Shown here piece by piece: positions 6,674 to 16,016 of a DNA stretch of 64,000 nt. This stretch comes from Beduini massiliensis (GTDB lineage Bacteria; Bacillota_I; Bacilli_A; Erysipelotrichales; Coprobacillaceae). Where the stretch lies: the NCBI RefSeq assembly GCF_000829905.1, contig NZ_CDPP01000002.1, positions 62,001 through 126,000 on the forward strand. The letters run 5' to 3'. Numbering within the stretch: the stretch's first letter is position 1; each line of letters starts with the position of its first letter. Below the pieces are notes generated by a model, which did not search any database, was not told where the DNA came from, and saw only the letters and a list, made by a program, of their open reading frames with translations. The position numbers were made by a program, and so were the translations under genes.

Positions 6674-8518
6674 CTAGTATTTAATAATATAATTTAAAAC
6701 AATGTAAGGCTGCATATTGTTGTGTGCCTGTCCTCCGCCAGTATTGGTAATACTTACGGTACCGGTATGAGCGTGAGCGCCACCGCTATTAACTGTAATT
6801 GTATGACTATGCCCTCCGGCACTCGCTGCTGTTCCGCTAATACTGTGAGTATGGGCTCCTGCACTTCTCGTCCCAATGGATGTAGAACTATTCAGCCCTA
6901 CAACTCTATCATTGTAAGCTGGTGATGAATTCGTTAATCCATATTTAGTATCGAGCTTATTGAACGTAGACTGGTCCATGTCATGATAATGTGTTCCTGC
7001 ACTTGCTGCACTACCACTAACAGAATGTGTATGAGCACCTGTACTGTTGCTACTGGCAGTATGCGTGTGGGCACCCCCGCTATTTATCGTAAGAGTAGCA
7101 GAATGGTTATGAGAGGGCATTTCTTGCGCAGTTAAGGTATGTGCCTTTTCTCCGCCCTTATTCCCAAGTGTTTTTAAGTCTGTGTCTCGATCATCTTTTC
7201 CAACCGGAACGCGTCCTCTTAAATCCGGTAGGTTAAAGGTTGTGCTTCCATCGCCACTCCCATAAATCGTGCCAATAACATTAAACAGATTCGAATAAGT
7301 AGTTCTACTTACGGCTTGTCCTTGACATAATAAATACCCATTAGGGGCTGTTTCTCCGGGAAATGGGATTGTTCCACCTGTAGGCAATAAATATTCAAAA
7401 TATTGCTGTATTTTACCAAATAAAACTTTAACTTGTTCGCCACTTTGTATATTTTCTAATTGGTTAAATTCTTCAAAACTAATAATAGTATCACTAAAAT
7501 CTCTTACTGCGCTTCTAGCTTCCTCTGCAGCAGTATTTGCATTGTTTGTAGCATTTTGTGCATTTTTAACCGCTTCCGCTGAGATTGTTTGACGTTCTGA
7601 TTCATTTTCGATACGTACTGTTTCATTTGCAATACGCTCGTTTTCTTTAGTAATGCGAAGTGCTTCTTTTTCTTCCCTAAGGCGTTCATTTTCGATACGT
7701 TCGCTTTCTTTAGCTTTGCGAGTGTTTTCACTATCTATTCGTTCAGCTTCACTGGCTAAACGTTCGTTTTCTTTAGTAATACGAAGCACTTCTTTTTCTT
7801 CCCTAAGACGTTCGTTTCCGATGCGTTCACTTTCTTTAGCATTACGAGTGTTTTCACTGTCTATTCGTTCAGCTTCACTGGCTAAACGCTCGTTTTCTTT
7901 AGCTACTCGATTCGTTTCACTCTCAACACGTGTTATTTCATCAGCTTTGCGTTGATTTTCATTTTCAATACGTGTGTTTTCATTTTCAACCCGAATGGCT
8001 TCCTGTTTTTGGTATTCTTGTTCTATTAAAATTAGATCAGAAACTATTTCTTGTTGTTCGCTAGCGATTTCTTGTTGCTGTTTTGCTTCCGTGATCAATT
8101 CTTGCAACGGAGCATCGTATTCATTTTTCACAATCTCTCGAATAAGAGCCTGTAGGATTTCCGTTTCTGTAGGTCCATGCTGAATAAAGTCTTGATTTAA
8201 AGATTGCCCAATACAAAACTTAACCGGTTCTAATGTAAACTTAACCCCCTCTTTTATAACAGCAGCTTGCACATACAAGGGACCATCGTGTTTAAATGCT
8301 TCTGCCGGTAATGTTATTAAGCTGGTTGTGCTATCGAACAGAATAGGCACTGCTTTAGGCTGTTGATAGCTATAACCACAGAACCACAGCCAACTATAAC
8401 CGTCATATTTGTTATCAAATTCGACCTGTATTTGTAAGTTCTCTGCATACTGGTTAGCAATATTCGTATTGTCTGTTGTCAGAATATCCCCTATTTGATT
8501 AATTTTTCCTACAATCAT
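6674..8518 (-). CDS. Receptor-binding tail fibre with collar domain
   Basis: 614 residues. The N-terminal 120 residues resemble a baseplate-attachment (BppU-like) domain. Residues about 150-320 are a long charged coiled coil built from NERLxxEAERIDSEN-type units. From about 370 comes a phage collar domain (FPGETAPNGYLLCQGQAV, then FNLPDLRGRVPVGKDD) followed by histidine-rich repeats such as GGAHTHT and SAASAGTHYH and the end NMQPYIVLNYIIKY. Proteins of this type form trimeric fibres that bind the host surface, the histidines often holding metal. The start overlaps the previous gene by 4 nt. The coiled coil contains a 126-bp DNA duplication. Confidence 0.9.
   Translation of the reverse strand: MIVGKINQIGDILTTDNTNIANQYAENLQIQVEFDNKYDGYSWLWFCGYSYQQPKAVPILFDSTTSLITLPAEAFKHDGPLYVQAAVIKEGVKFTLEPVKFCIGQSLNQDFIQHGPTETEILQALIREIVKNEYDAPLQELITEAKQQQEIASEQQEIVSDLILIEQEYQKQEAIRVENENTRIENENQRKADEITRVESETNRVAKENERLASEAERIDSENTRNAKESERIGNERLREEKEVLRITKENERLASEAERIDSENTRKAKESERIENERLREEKEALRITKENERIANETVRIENESERQTISAEAVKNAQNATNNANTAAEEARSAVRDFSDTIISFEEFNQLENIQSGEQVKVLFGKIQQYFEYLLPTGGTIPFPGETAPNGYLLCQGQAVSRTTYSNLFNVIGTIYGSGDGSTTFNLPDLRGRVPVGKDDRDTDLKTLGNKGGEKAHTLTAQEMPSHNHSATLTINSGGAHTHTASSNSTGAHTHSVSGSAASAGTHYHDMDQSTFNKLDTKYGLTNSSPAYNDRVVGLNSSTSIGTRSAGAHTHSISGTAASAGGHSHTITVNSGGAHAHTGTVSITNTGGGQAHNNMQPYIVLNYIIKY
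7635..7886 (-). repeat. 126-bp tandem duplication in the fibre gene
   Basis: Bases 7635-7760 and 7761-7886 are two copies of a 126-bp unit (42 codons, six heptads) with a few substitutions. A third copy begins at 7887 and then diverges. The unit encodes the NERLASEAERIDSENTR part of the coiled coil. The heptad register is kept, so the duplication lengthens the fibre shaft without breaking it. Confidence 0.9.
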
Positions 8519-10560
8519 TTAATCACCTCCTCTAATCGTTTTTCTAAGGCTTCAATGCGTTTTTCTAACGATTGCACTTTCTGTATAGCGGCTAAATATA
8601 ATACACTGTAATCTACAGAATAATATCCATTTCCATCCTGCGACAACACATACTTTTCAAAAGGATCTCCGATAAAATCTTGTGCAATCACTCCAATTTT
8701 ATTTTTTTGACCACTTATATAATCAAATTGTTTAATCTTTACTCTATCAATCAAATCTTCTAAATGGGTATCAGTTATATTTTCTTTAAGGCGTTTATCA
8801 GAAGTAACAGTTATTTGATAACTACTAAAAGTATTATCTTTATTCACGTTAAACATGTTTTTCAGTTGCCCATTACTATCATAAACATCCAAAAAAATAG
8901 TCTCTATGTTTGCATCTACTACTGTATTATATCCTCCGAATTGATTTGATAAAGATACTGATCCTTTTCCTAAAATACGTACCGCTCCGTTTTCACCCAT
9001 TTTAGAGAATCGAATCCCTATATCTTTTGAAAAATTGATATACTTTCTTCCTGTATACCCAGAATCTTGATTTTGCCCAACATAAATATTATCTCCAACA
9101 GTCAAATCCGTTCCAACATTAATAGCTGTCTCTCCGGTAATGGTCCCACCCATGATATCACCATAAAATTTTCCACCGCCTGAAACAACCATATTTCCAT
9201 TACTATCTACTTTAAATTTATTATTTATATTAATGTTTCCACCATTGATATTAGCCCCTTCTACAGTAATCGCCCTTAGAGTACCTGCAGTAATGAAATC
9301 TGCATTAAATTTACCGTCTATGGTCCAAGCACTGACATAAGGTCCTTGCCAGCCTTGTTGACTAAAAGCAATCCCACCAAGGTTAATCCGGATGCAATAT
9401 TTTGCTGTCTCTTTCGGTAACTTATCTAAGATATAGATTTCGTTTTCGGTCATATAAATGTAGCCCTTTTGCGCCCAATTGTTAATCAATTCTGTTGCTG
9501 CTTGTTGGGCTTGATGTAAAACGGATCCTTTAAACTTTTCACCATCTTCACCGAGGATAGAAGCAATTTTATCTATCCTAGTTGTTAGTTGTTGCGGTGC
9601 TGTTGAAAGAGTAATAACATTCATATAGCTTTCATTTTCAAGTTTATATTCCCTGTATTTAACTACTTTCTCTATAACCTCGATTTCATTAGTAACAAAA
9701 AGATGAACTAAATCATAAAGACGAATGGTAAGAAAAGCATAATCCGGATTATTTTTAGCTAAATCTATGATATTAGCAATATAAGATTTAATTGGATAAG
9801 CTAATTCCTTTAGTTTTTTCTTTGCACCTTCTAAAAGATTCTCTTTGACCGTATAACGTTCATCTTTCCAACACCCTGATACAATATTTTCTTTGTATCC
9901 TAGATCCTCCACGTATTCCTTATTGCTATTAATACTAGCAAAGGTAAGGTCGTCTTTTCCATAGGCATACAAACGGTTTATAAAGTTGCTGCTATCTCCT
10001 TTCTCCACTACCTCTTTTAAATTTAACTCATTATGGAGATATAAGCCTTTATCCACCACCTGCTCAGGATCTAAAACCGTTATTTTCTTGTTTATAGTAT
10101 CAATCTCATAAACTACTTTAAAGATATCTCTCAATTCCGTTAATACATCATAAGCATTTACTCCTTCTAGTTCAGGAGTACGCTTTATGACTGTTATGTT
10201 GGCATTTTGTACAGTCCAACCTGTAGGTTTAATATGCTCCAACAACTGAGCTAACGTTTTTGTCTGAAAAGCAGAATCGTTTTTTGTGTCTTTATAGGGT
10301 TTATTGCTTCTCCATTCATCCATATATAATTCTGCAGTAAACATCACTTCATCATCGACACGATTTACCTTTTTTATTATATATAGATTGGGGTGATTCA
10401 CATCTTCTTTAAGTAGGATTTCTTCTCTTAGAAATGAATATACCTCATCTCTGACAGATAATGTAAAGCATAACGTTTCCTCGCCACCGTACAAATAATC
10501 TACATAATAATTATAAGCATTATTCACAGGAATCCATTTGCCGTTATATAATTGCAGCAT
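8515..10560 (-). CDS. Tail-associated endopeptidase/tip protein with S74 chaperone
   Basis: 681 residues. Residues 1-330 match the N-terminal region of phage minor structural (prophage tail, Tal-like) proteins, with a hub fold starting MLQLYNGKWIPVNNAYNYYV and TLAQLLEHIKPTGWTV. The middle is a glycine/asparagine-rich beta-helical stretch (ANINGGNININNKF). The last 95 residues, from S587 in SDKRLKENI, form a peptidase S74 intramolecular chaperone with a serine-lysine dyad and a trimeric coiled coil (SLEKRIEALEKRLEEV). S74 domains help trimer folding and then cut themselves off before the serine. It forms the tail tip between Dit and the fibre. Confidence 0.88.
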   Translation of the reverse strand: MLQLYNGKWIPVNNAYNYYVDYLYGGEETLCFTLSVRDEVYSFLREEILLKEDVNHPNLYIIKKVNRVDDEVMFTAELYMDEWRSNKPYKDTKNDSAFQTKTLAQLLEHIKPTGWTVQNANITVIKRTPELEGVNAYDVLTELRDIFKVVYEIDTINKKITVLDPEQVVDKGLYLHNELNLKEVVEKGDSSNFINRLYAYGKDDLTFASINSNKEYVEDLGYKENIVSGCWKDERYTVKENLLEGAKKKLKELAYPIKSYIANIIDLAKNNPDYAFLTIRLYDLVHLFVTNEIEVIEKVVKYREYKLENESYMNVITLSTAPQQLTTRIDKIASILGEDGEKFKGSVLHQAQQAATELINNWAQKGYIYMTENEIYILDKLPKETAKYCIRINLGGIAFSQQGWQGPYVSAWTIDGKFNADFITAGTLRAITVEGANINGGNININNKFKVDSNGNMVVSGGGKFYGDIMGGTITGETAINVGTDLTVGDNIYVGQNQDSGYTGRKYINFSKDIGIRFSKMGENGAVRILGKGSVSLSNQFGGYNTVVDANIETIFLDVYDSNGQLKNMFNVNKDNTFSSYQITVTSDKRLKENITDTHLEDLIDRVKIKQFDYISGQKNKIGVIAQDFIGDPFEKYVLSQDGNGYYSVDYSVLYLAAIQKVQSLEKRIEALEKRLEEVIK

Positions 10561-10563
10561 ATA

Positions 10564-11223
10564 TTACACCCATATTGGATAAAACTCGATGGAAACCTCA
10601 ATCGGTCCGCTAACTTCAATAGCGTTTATTCCAACTTCAAGATAAGGAAAATGACCATCTTTTAACACTACATTTAACATATTATTATCTTGATCACACA
10701 GGACCTTCTTTTTTATTCCATCAAGAATATATTCCTTTCCTTTCACTAATTTTTTAATTACATGCCCTCCTATATTCACACTTTCACTATCCTCTAATGC
10801 AGTTATTTTATAAATACATGGGCAAGAGAATGTACCGATTACAGATATAAGATTTATTTCACTTTTAAGTATCATTTTCACTAAAGGCGATTTTTTTATC
10901 ACAAGCACAGTTACACTTAATTCATAGATATCGCCGCCAATATGTTTATAAGATAAACTATTCTTTTCAGTTAGTTTTCCATCGTATAAGTATAAGTCAT
11001 CCTCTATAAATACATCTTTTAAAATAAGAGATACGAAAAAGCTCATGTCTTTTTCACTTTCAAACACGAGCTTTAATATTTTTTGTTTTGGAGTTATAGA
11101 ATAGCCATAATTTACGATACACATTTCATGAGCATACAGGTGCTGAATAATACTAGGAGGAGAATCAACAAAGGAAACAAACGTCGCATTTAAGTTTTCT
11201 AAACTATACCCATTTATTTTCAT
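10564..11223 (-). CDS. Distal tail (Dit-like) protein
   Basis: 219 residues, beginning MKINGYSLENLNATFVSFVD and ending VSIEFYPIWV. Low-similarity beta-rich protein. Its position between tape measure and tail endopeptidase, its size and the terminal beta-galectin-like pattern are those of Sipho_tail/Dit proteins, which form the hexameric hub at the tail end. GGAGGGGCG precedes the ATG. The call rests mainly on gene order. Confidence 0.75.
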   Translation of the reverse strand: MKINGYSLENLNATFVSFVDSPPSIIQHLYAHEMCIVNYGYSITPKQKILKLVFESEKDMSFFVSLILKDVFIEDDLYLYDGKLTEKNSLSYKHIGGDIYELSVTVLVIKKSPLVKMILKSEINLISVIGTFSCPCIYKITALEDSESVNIGGHVIKKLVKGKEYILDGIKKKVLCDQDNNMLNVVLKDGHFPYLEVGINAIEVSGPIEVSIEFYPIWV

Positions 11224-11235
11224 TTTTCGCCCCTC

Positions 11236-13977
11236 CTAAAAGCATAATTCTTCCTGATTAAATTCTTTTGTTGCAATTGCAATTTTTCTACCGTTTACTA
11301 CTACAGGAACTTCAATCGTAATGCGTTTACTATCCGCATTTCCTTTGCTGTATGCTTGGTTTTCTTCTTTAGTCAATACACGTTCTCCTTCATGCAATCG
11401 TGCATTGTACCCATCATACGGAACATAATCAAGACCGTTATAGTGACTTAATCGTGGTCCTCCGCTCCATGAACCGCTCACACCGTTTATTTTGTTAGCG
11501 ATCATATCCGATCTTTGTGTTAACCAGTCAAAAACACCACCGGCCCAAGATGATAACTGATCCCATGCTGTCTTCACTTTTCCAGTTTGCATATTTACCT
11601 TTTCTTCAATACCCGGCGTAGCTTCTTGAATTTCTGTTTTAATTCCCTCACACGCTTCCTCTGCTTTTTGAATCTGTTGTTTTCTTGTTTCTTCTGCTGA
11701 ATCAACCATAGCCTGATACTCTTCTTCTGTTATAAGTCCAGCTTGTTTCAATCGTGAAGCTTCTTTAACAACACCATCATATTTTTCATTGGCTGCATTG
11801 ATTTCTCCATCACGTGCCTCATTTGCTTTTTTTATCATATCGGAAGCCATATCCGCCGATAATCTTCCCTGATAATCTTTCATACGCTCACGAATGACAG
11901 CAGCTTCTGCCTCTGTTTCGCTGAATGTAGTAATCGCATTGTCCCTCATTTGACTTTGAATATCATTAATTTCTTGTTGCTCTTGCTCTGTAATCGATCT
12001 GTTTTGATCAGCAGCGTTTTGATAGATTGCTTGAATTCTTGCCTTACAATTATCAACAATAGCGACCTGTTCTTCATGCTTTGCTGTAATATTTGTTAAT
12101 ATAATGGATTCATGCTCATCCGTCATCCCTATATTATCACTAAAGAATTGTTGCAGAGTATTCAAAGAGGTTTGAGTAGTCTCATTTTGTTTAGCCACGA
12201 TACTATCCCCCATATTATTAAACTTCGATATCATATCGTTCGCAATTTCGCCCGTGATTTTAGTATTATTCACCTTCATTTCATACATTGACTGGCTAAC
12301 TTGATCGTCCATATCCACATAGGCTTGTACTGCTGCTTGTGTAGCTTCAGATATCTTTACAACAGTTTGACCTGTTATATCCCCAACATCGTTGTACGTT
12401 GTTATTACCTTATCTTTGAAAAGATCTACTTCTGGAATAACCTCCGTATTCAACACCTTATATATACCATATGCTGCAGTACCTATAGCTGCCGCACCAG
12501 CTACCCATGGAAGCGATGCAGAGGCAAGAGTACCTAAACTTGCAATAAATCCTCCACTAGAAGTAGCAGCACCAGCCAAAGCAGTTCCTAACTTCGCAGT
12601 GATTCCACCGCAATCCATCATCTTCAATCCAACATTCCCTAATGAAGTTCCTAATTTTCTAATTAAAGGAATCCCTTTAGAAATCATCGTCCCGGCCCCA
12701 CTAAGTAGTGGTTTAAGTTTTCCATACGTGCTCACTAATCCACCGGTAACTTTTAATACTGGGCCTATAGCAATGGCCATAGCGCCCCATTTGAGAATGC
12801 TTTGCTGTTGTTCCGGAGTAAGTTTAGATAACCATCCAGCTACGTCACCAATGACATCTGCAACTTTTTCAACAATAGGAATCAAGCTCTGCCCAAGTTT
12901 TATACCACTGTTCTTTAATTCATTGAGTGCGCCTTTCATTCTTTCTGCTGGTGTTGCATCCATCTTTTCAAACGCTTCCTGTGTTGCTCCTGCGCTTGTT
13001 TGCATAGCACCGAGCATCTCATTGTACTCAGCACCATTGCCCTTAGCTAAAACGAGTGCTGCTGAACCCGCTTCAACAGAACCAAACATATCCTTTAGAG
13101 TTTTACCATTCTTTTCTGCATGATCACTCAATAGTTTTAATATGTCAGAAGTCGATTGCCCTTCTTTTTTAAGATCCGCAAAGCCTTTTCCTGTTAGTTC
13201 TCTCAAAGCTTTATCAGCAACGGAGCCTGACTTACCAAGTTCAGATAACATGGCTTTTAGATATGTTCCAGATTCAGCAGTTGCTATACCATTTTTAGTG
13301 AGTTGTGCATAAGATGCCGATAATTCATCGATGCCGAAATTAACAGAGTTCGCAACAGGTATAACCGCACCCATACTAGATGCCAATTCATCGACAGTGG
13401 TCTTACCCAAATTCTGTGTAGTAATCAGCATGTCGGATATCTTTGTTGCATCCTCGGCTTTCATACCGTAGCCATTTATGGCTGTTGTCATTACATCGAC
13501 AGCTTTAGCTCCGTCAGTAAATCCACCTTTAGCAAGCTTCATAGCATCCGTAGTAAATTGAATAGCTTTTGTTTGATCAACACCTGCTGAAATAGATCCG
13601 TATACCGCTTCACTGAATTCTTCTACAGCGACCTTGCTATCACTCGATGCATCTAGCAAATCATTTTTATACTTTCCGTAATCCACTACATTCGCATCTA
13701 ATAGAGTGGAAACCTTTGCAAAACTACTTTCAAAATCAACAGCCATTTTTGTTGCTGCAGTTCCTATCCCAACCAAAGGCAAAGAAACAGTTTTAGTTAA
13801 AGTTCCACCGAGCTTAGACATATTCTCGCCAACTTTCACAGTCTTTTCCATCTCTTTGGATACTGCCTTTGCTTTAGCCATTGCTTCAGTTTTCACCTGA
13901 TCCATTTCAGTTTTAAAGTTCTTTATATCCACCTTAAGCTGAGTATAGAGTGGTGCCAGTTTAATGCCTTCTGCCAT
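11236..13977 (-). CDS. Tail tape measure protein, TP901 type
   Basis: 913 residues. The N-terminal MAEGIKLAPLYTQLKVDIKN is followed by the classic FESSFAKVSTLLDANVVDYG and the alanine-rich TP901 core (GFTDGAKAVDVMTTAINGYG, NLGKTTVDELASSMGAVIPV). Two hydrophobic stretches (about 390-420 and 460-505) and long helical segments follow. It sets tail length and travels with DNA at ejection. The ATG overlaps the stop of the frameshifted GT chaperone (TAATG), preceded by AAAGGAGGTGG. No peptidase domain was noticed. Confidence 0.93.
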   Translation of the reverse strand: MAEGIKLAPLYTQLKVDIKNFKTEMDQVKTEAMAKAKAVSKEMEKTVKVGENMSKLGGTLTKTVSLPLVGIGTAATKMAVDFESSFAKVSTLLDANVVDYGKYKNDLLDASSDSKVAVEEFSEAVYGSISAGVDQTKAIQFTTDAMKLAKGGFTDGAKAVDVMTTAINGYGMKAEDATKISDMLITTQNLGKTTVDELASSMGAVIPVANSVNFGIDELSASYAQLTKNGIATAESGTYLKAMLSELGKSGSVADKALRELTGKGFADLKKEGQSTSDILKLLSDHAEKNGKTLKDMFGSVEAGSAALVLAKGNGAEYNEMLGAMQTSAGATQEAFEKMDATPAERMKGALNELKNSGIKLGQSLIPIVEKVADVIGDVAGWLSKLTPEQQQSILKWGAMAIAIGPVLKVTGGLVSTYGKLKPLLSGAGTMISKGIPLIRKLGTSLGNVGLKMMDCGGITAKLGTALAGAATSSGGFIASLGTLASASLPWVAGAAAIGTAAYGIYKVLNTEVIPEVDLFKDKVITTYNDVGDITGQTVVKISEATQAAVQAYVDMDDQVSQSMYEMKVNNTKITGEIANDMISKFNNMGDSIVAKQNETTQTSLNTLQQFFSDNIGMTDEHESIILTNITAKHEEQVAIVDNCKARIQAIYQNAADQNRSITEQEQQEINDIQSQMRDNAITTFSETEAEAAVIRERMKDYQGRLSADMASDMIKKANEARDGEINAANEKYDGVVKEASRLKQAGLITEEEYQAMVDSAEETRKQQIQKAEEACEGIKTEIQEATPGIEEKVNMQTGKVKTAWDQLSSWAGGVFDWLTQRSDMIANKINGVSGSWSGGPRLSHYNGLDYVPYDGYNARLHEGERVLTKEENQAYSKGNADSKRITIEVPVVVNGRKIAIATKEFNQEELCF

Positions 13978-14297
13978 TAGTTTCCACCTCCTTTTTTAAT
14001 GTGACGTCGAATAGCCGGGATATCAGCCTGTGTTTGTTGCAAACGCCATAAATCTTCTAAAAACTTTCTTCCCTGTTCTGTACGCATGTTATTGTAGATC
14101 CATGCATCTCTTCTATAAAGCAGAAAAAGGCTAATAGGAAGATCCATCACAGAATTAAAAGAAAGTCCTGTATAATCCGCTATTGCCTTTATTTCTCCGC
14201 TTGCTTTATCATAATTGTTTTCCCACTCCTCTCCTCCGAAATACTTAGAAAGAATAGCTTCTCTAATTCTCGGATCATCTGGAAGTGGGATCTTTAG
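13977..14297 (-). CDS. Tail assembly chaperone GT extension, made by -1 frameshift
   Basis: An open frame of 106 residues with no start codon of its own at its 5' end, reading LKIPLPDDPRIREAILSKYF to IRRHIKKGGGN. It is entered from the G gene by -1 slippage on C-CCA-AAC (14297-14303). The fused GT product would have about 207 residues. Such G/GT pairs escort the tape measure protein before tube assembly, and this one lies exactly between the tube gene and the tape measure gene. It has a Gly-Gly-rich end, overlapping the tape measure start. Confidence 0.85.
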   Translation of the reverse strand, partial: LKIPLPDDPRIREAILSKYFGGEEWENNYDKASGEIKAIADYTGLSFNSVMDLPISLFLLYRRDAWIYNNMRTEQGRKFLEDLWRLQQTQADIPAIRRHIKKGGGN

Positions 14298-14599
14298 TTT
14301 GGGTCATTAAGCGGTTTTCTACTTAATAAGACACATTCCTGATAAATTCGTGTCACTGCTCCTGCTGGCAATTCTCCGATATCTAATTTTGTAAACTTAA
14401 TTTTTGCTGTATTTCTATTAAGTAAAAATAAGATCATTTCCATTTCATCTTGACGAGTAGATTCTGAATTTTGTTCATATTGTTGTACCTTCTCCATCTC
14501 TTTGTAGGAAAGTTCCGGGCAACGTATTACCTTATCACCGATCATGAATTCTACTGCACGATCTGCATATTTATTTAAATCAATAATCGTTTGTTTCAT
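14294..14599 (-). CDS. Tail assembly chaperone G
   Basis: 101 residues, MKQTIIDLNKYADRAVEFMI to SRKPLNDPN. Small acidic protein after the tube gene and before the tape measure gene, the place of tail chaperone G in long-tailed phages. CAAGGAGGCGCAGAATA precedes its ATG, which overlaps the stop of the tube gene. The last codons before the stop carry the frameshift heptamer, so a minority of ribosomes make the longer GT protein. Confidence 0.85.
   Translation of the reverse strand: MKQTIIDLNKYADRAVEFMIGDKVIRCPELSYKEMEKVQQYEQNSESTRQDEMEMILFLLNRNTAKIKFTKLDIGELPAGAVTRIYQECVLLSRKPLNDPN
14297..14303 (-). other. Programmed -1 frameshift heptamer
   Basis: On the minus strand C CCA AAC fits the X XXY YYZ slippery rule in the G reading frame and is followed at once by the TAA stop of G. 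Slipping back one base re-pairs CCC and AAA and opens the GT frame. No downstream pseudoknot was worked out. Confidence 0.85.
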
Positions 14600-15180
14600 T
14601 ATTCTGCGCCTCCTTGAACTGAATCAGCAGGTAAAGCCGCAAATTCTTCATCAGTTAATTCCTCTTCAAATTCAGCTAACCAATCTTTTTTCTTTTCGAT
14701 TGCGGTCAGTTGTGCATCGATGGTTAATTCTTTTTCTCCACTAAACTCTAAAGCAAAACCGTTTCCTCCTTGAGCGATTGCTGTAAAACGAATATTTTTT
14801 CCGTTACTCTTTTGATGAACGAATCGTACTAATACGGTGGCTAATGGATTTTTCCCACCAAATACTAATTTCTTTACTTTCTTAGTTTTATCTACATCAT
14901 ATTTAGCTGTAGATAACATGGCTAATTTTTCCATCGCCCAGCTGATAATACCGGTCTTAATGGTTAATTCTTCCCCAACAACAAAACGTTTCACAATCTT
15001 TTTGTATTGGTTCTTCACATCATATAATTCCGGTTTATATTCAATCGCAAAACCGCTGTTACAATGTCCGACATTATTTTGATCTGTTTCGATCTCTGCA
15101 TCTTCCGGGATTTCTTGACCATCAAAATTGATCATATACACTTCGCCAGCTCCCATTAAGATTTCTTCTTTATTTCCCAT
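14599..15180 (-). CDS. Major tail (tube) protein
   Basis: 193 residues, beginning MGNKEEILMGAGEVYMINFD, beta-rich with KELTIDAQLTAIEKKKDWL near the end and an acidic tail. Size, composition and position before the G/GT pair mark it as the tail tube subunit (HK97 gpV-like fold). GGAGGATACAAG precedes the ATG, and the gene overlaps the 3' end of the tail terminator gene by 11 nt. Expected to be one of the most abundant virion proteins. Confidence 0.85.
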   Translation of the reverse strand: MGNKEEILMGAGEVYMINFDGQEIPEDAEIETDQNNVGHCNSGFAIEYKPELYDVKNQYKKIVKRFVVGEELTIKTGIISWAMEKLAMLSTAKYDVDKTKKVKKLVFGGKNPLATVLVRFVHQKSNGKNIRFTAIAQGGNGFALEFSGEKELTIDAQLTAIEKKKDWLAEFEEELTDEEFAALPADSVQGGAE

Positions 15181-15529
15181 CTTGTATCCTCCATTTCACA
15201 ATAAAAATAAGAGACAGTTCCCATACTTGAATACTGTCATTGAAAATTTGCCCGCCTCCGGCAAGACTTGCTCTAAATACAAAGTTATCTTGCACAAGAG
15301 AAGGCTTTGATATATCTACGTTTAATAATGCAATCAATTCATTACGCTTCTGTAACGCTCTATCAAGGTCATTATCAATTACCTTAATTTCATATTGGCT
15401 TTCACTTACTGGTCCGACACTGATTGGTGTGTGCATATAAATTAAGCCGGGAATTTCTGTAGTGAAGGAAGGCATCAGATTACAATGTATATGCCTATCG
15501 ATATAGTGTTTTATCAGATACTCAAACAC
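15170..15529 (-). CDS. Tail terminator/completion protein
   Basis: 119 residues starting at GTG 15529, supported by GGGAGGCAAATAAT; no in-frame ATG is better. The reading MFEYLIKHYIDRHIHCNLMPS and LDRALQKRNELIALLN resembles the minor capsid (Minor_capsid_3) type that caps the tail tube at the head side. Gene order (gp10-like, then this, then tube) agrees. Overlaps the tube gene start. Confidence 0.75.
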   Translation of the reverse strand: MFEYLIKHYIDRHIHCNLMPSFTTEIPGLIYMHTPISVGPVSESQYEIKVIDNDLDRALQKRNELIALLNVDISKPSLVQDNFVFRASLAGGGQIFNDSIQVWELSLIFIVKWRIQDGK

Positions 15530-15530
15530 A

Positions 15531-16016
15531 TTATTTGCCTCCCAACGTTTTTTCTATACGACTTTTAGCATTCAACTTTGCCCTATCTAAAAAAGGATTT
15601 GGTTTTTGTCCCTGTGTAACATATGCATTAAATCCTTTTTTCCTTAGAAACGCCATTACTCTTTTAGCTTCCGATAATGTATATACTTTTTTCGATTTTC
15701 TTGAACTATAACTACCTTTTATATATACCCAAGGTGTCTTTCGCCCTTTGCCATCTTTTGCATAAAGCCCGGTGCCCTGATGTACATAAGGAGCAATCTC
15801 TAAAGGACTTCCAACTGTGCCTGTAATAAGATCAGTCCCAAGTACCGTTTCGTGTGTGATAGAAGCACGTAAAATCCCCTGATCAACTGGACATTCCTTT
15901 TTTGCCTCTGCTTCTAAAATGATGCAAGCCTTATCCACACTTTTTAAAACGTTCTGAATCTGTGTGATTGTAGCTTCCTCCATACTTTTGACAAATGCTT
16001 CATTGTGATCACTCAT
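15531..16016 (-). CDS. HK97 gp10-like head-tail joining protein
   Basis: 161 residues with the family signature CPVDQGILRASITHETVLG, then a VGSPLEIAPYVHQGTGLYA segment and a basic C-terminal half. This is the HK97 gp10 family, which joins the tail to the neck. Overlaps the upstream gene by 4 nt and is 1 nt from the next, so translation is coupled. Confidence 0.88.
   Translation of the reverse strand: MSDHNEAFVKSMEEATITQIQNVLKSVDKACIILEAEAKKECPVDQGILRASITHETVLGTDLITGTVGSPLEIAPYVHQGTGLYAKDGKGRKTPWVYIKGSYSSRKSKKVYTLSEAKRVMAFLRKKGFNAYVTQGQKPNPFLDRAKLNAKSRIEKTLGGK

Noticed and set aside
6720-7120. Repeats in the collar domain as a variable (DGR-type) target
   Set aside because: No reverse transcriptase or template repeat exists in the window; the GGAHTHT-type repeats are normal collar sequence.
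7653-7955. 100-codon rightward frame of serine/arginine repeats
   Set aside because: Complement of the repeated coiled coil in the tail fibre; repeats explain its openness.
12392-13123. 243-codon rightward frame inside the tape measure gene
   Set aside because: Mirror frame of a strongly coding alanine-rich gene; no ribosome site and low-complexity composition.
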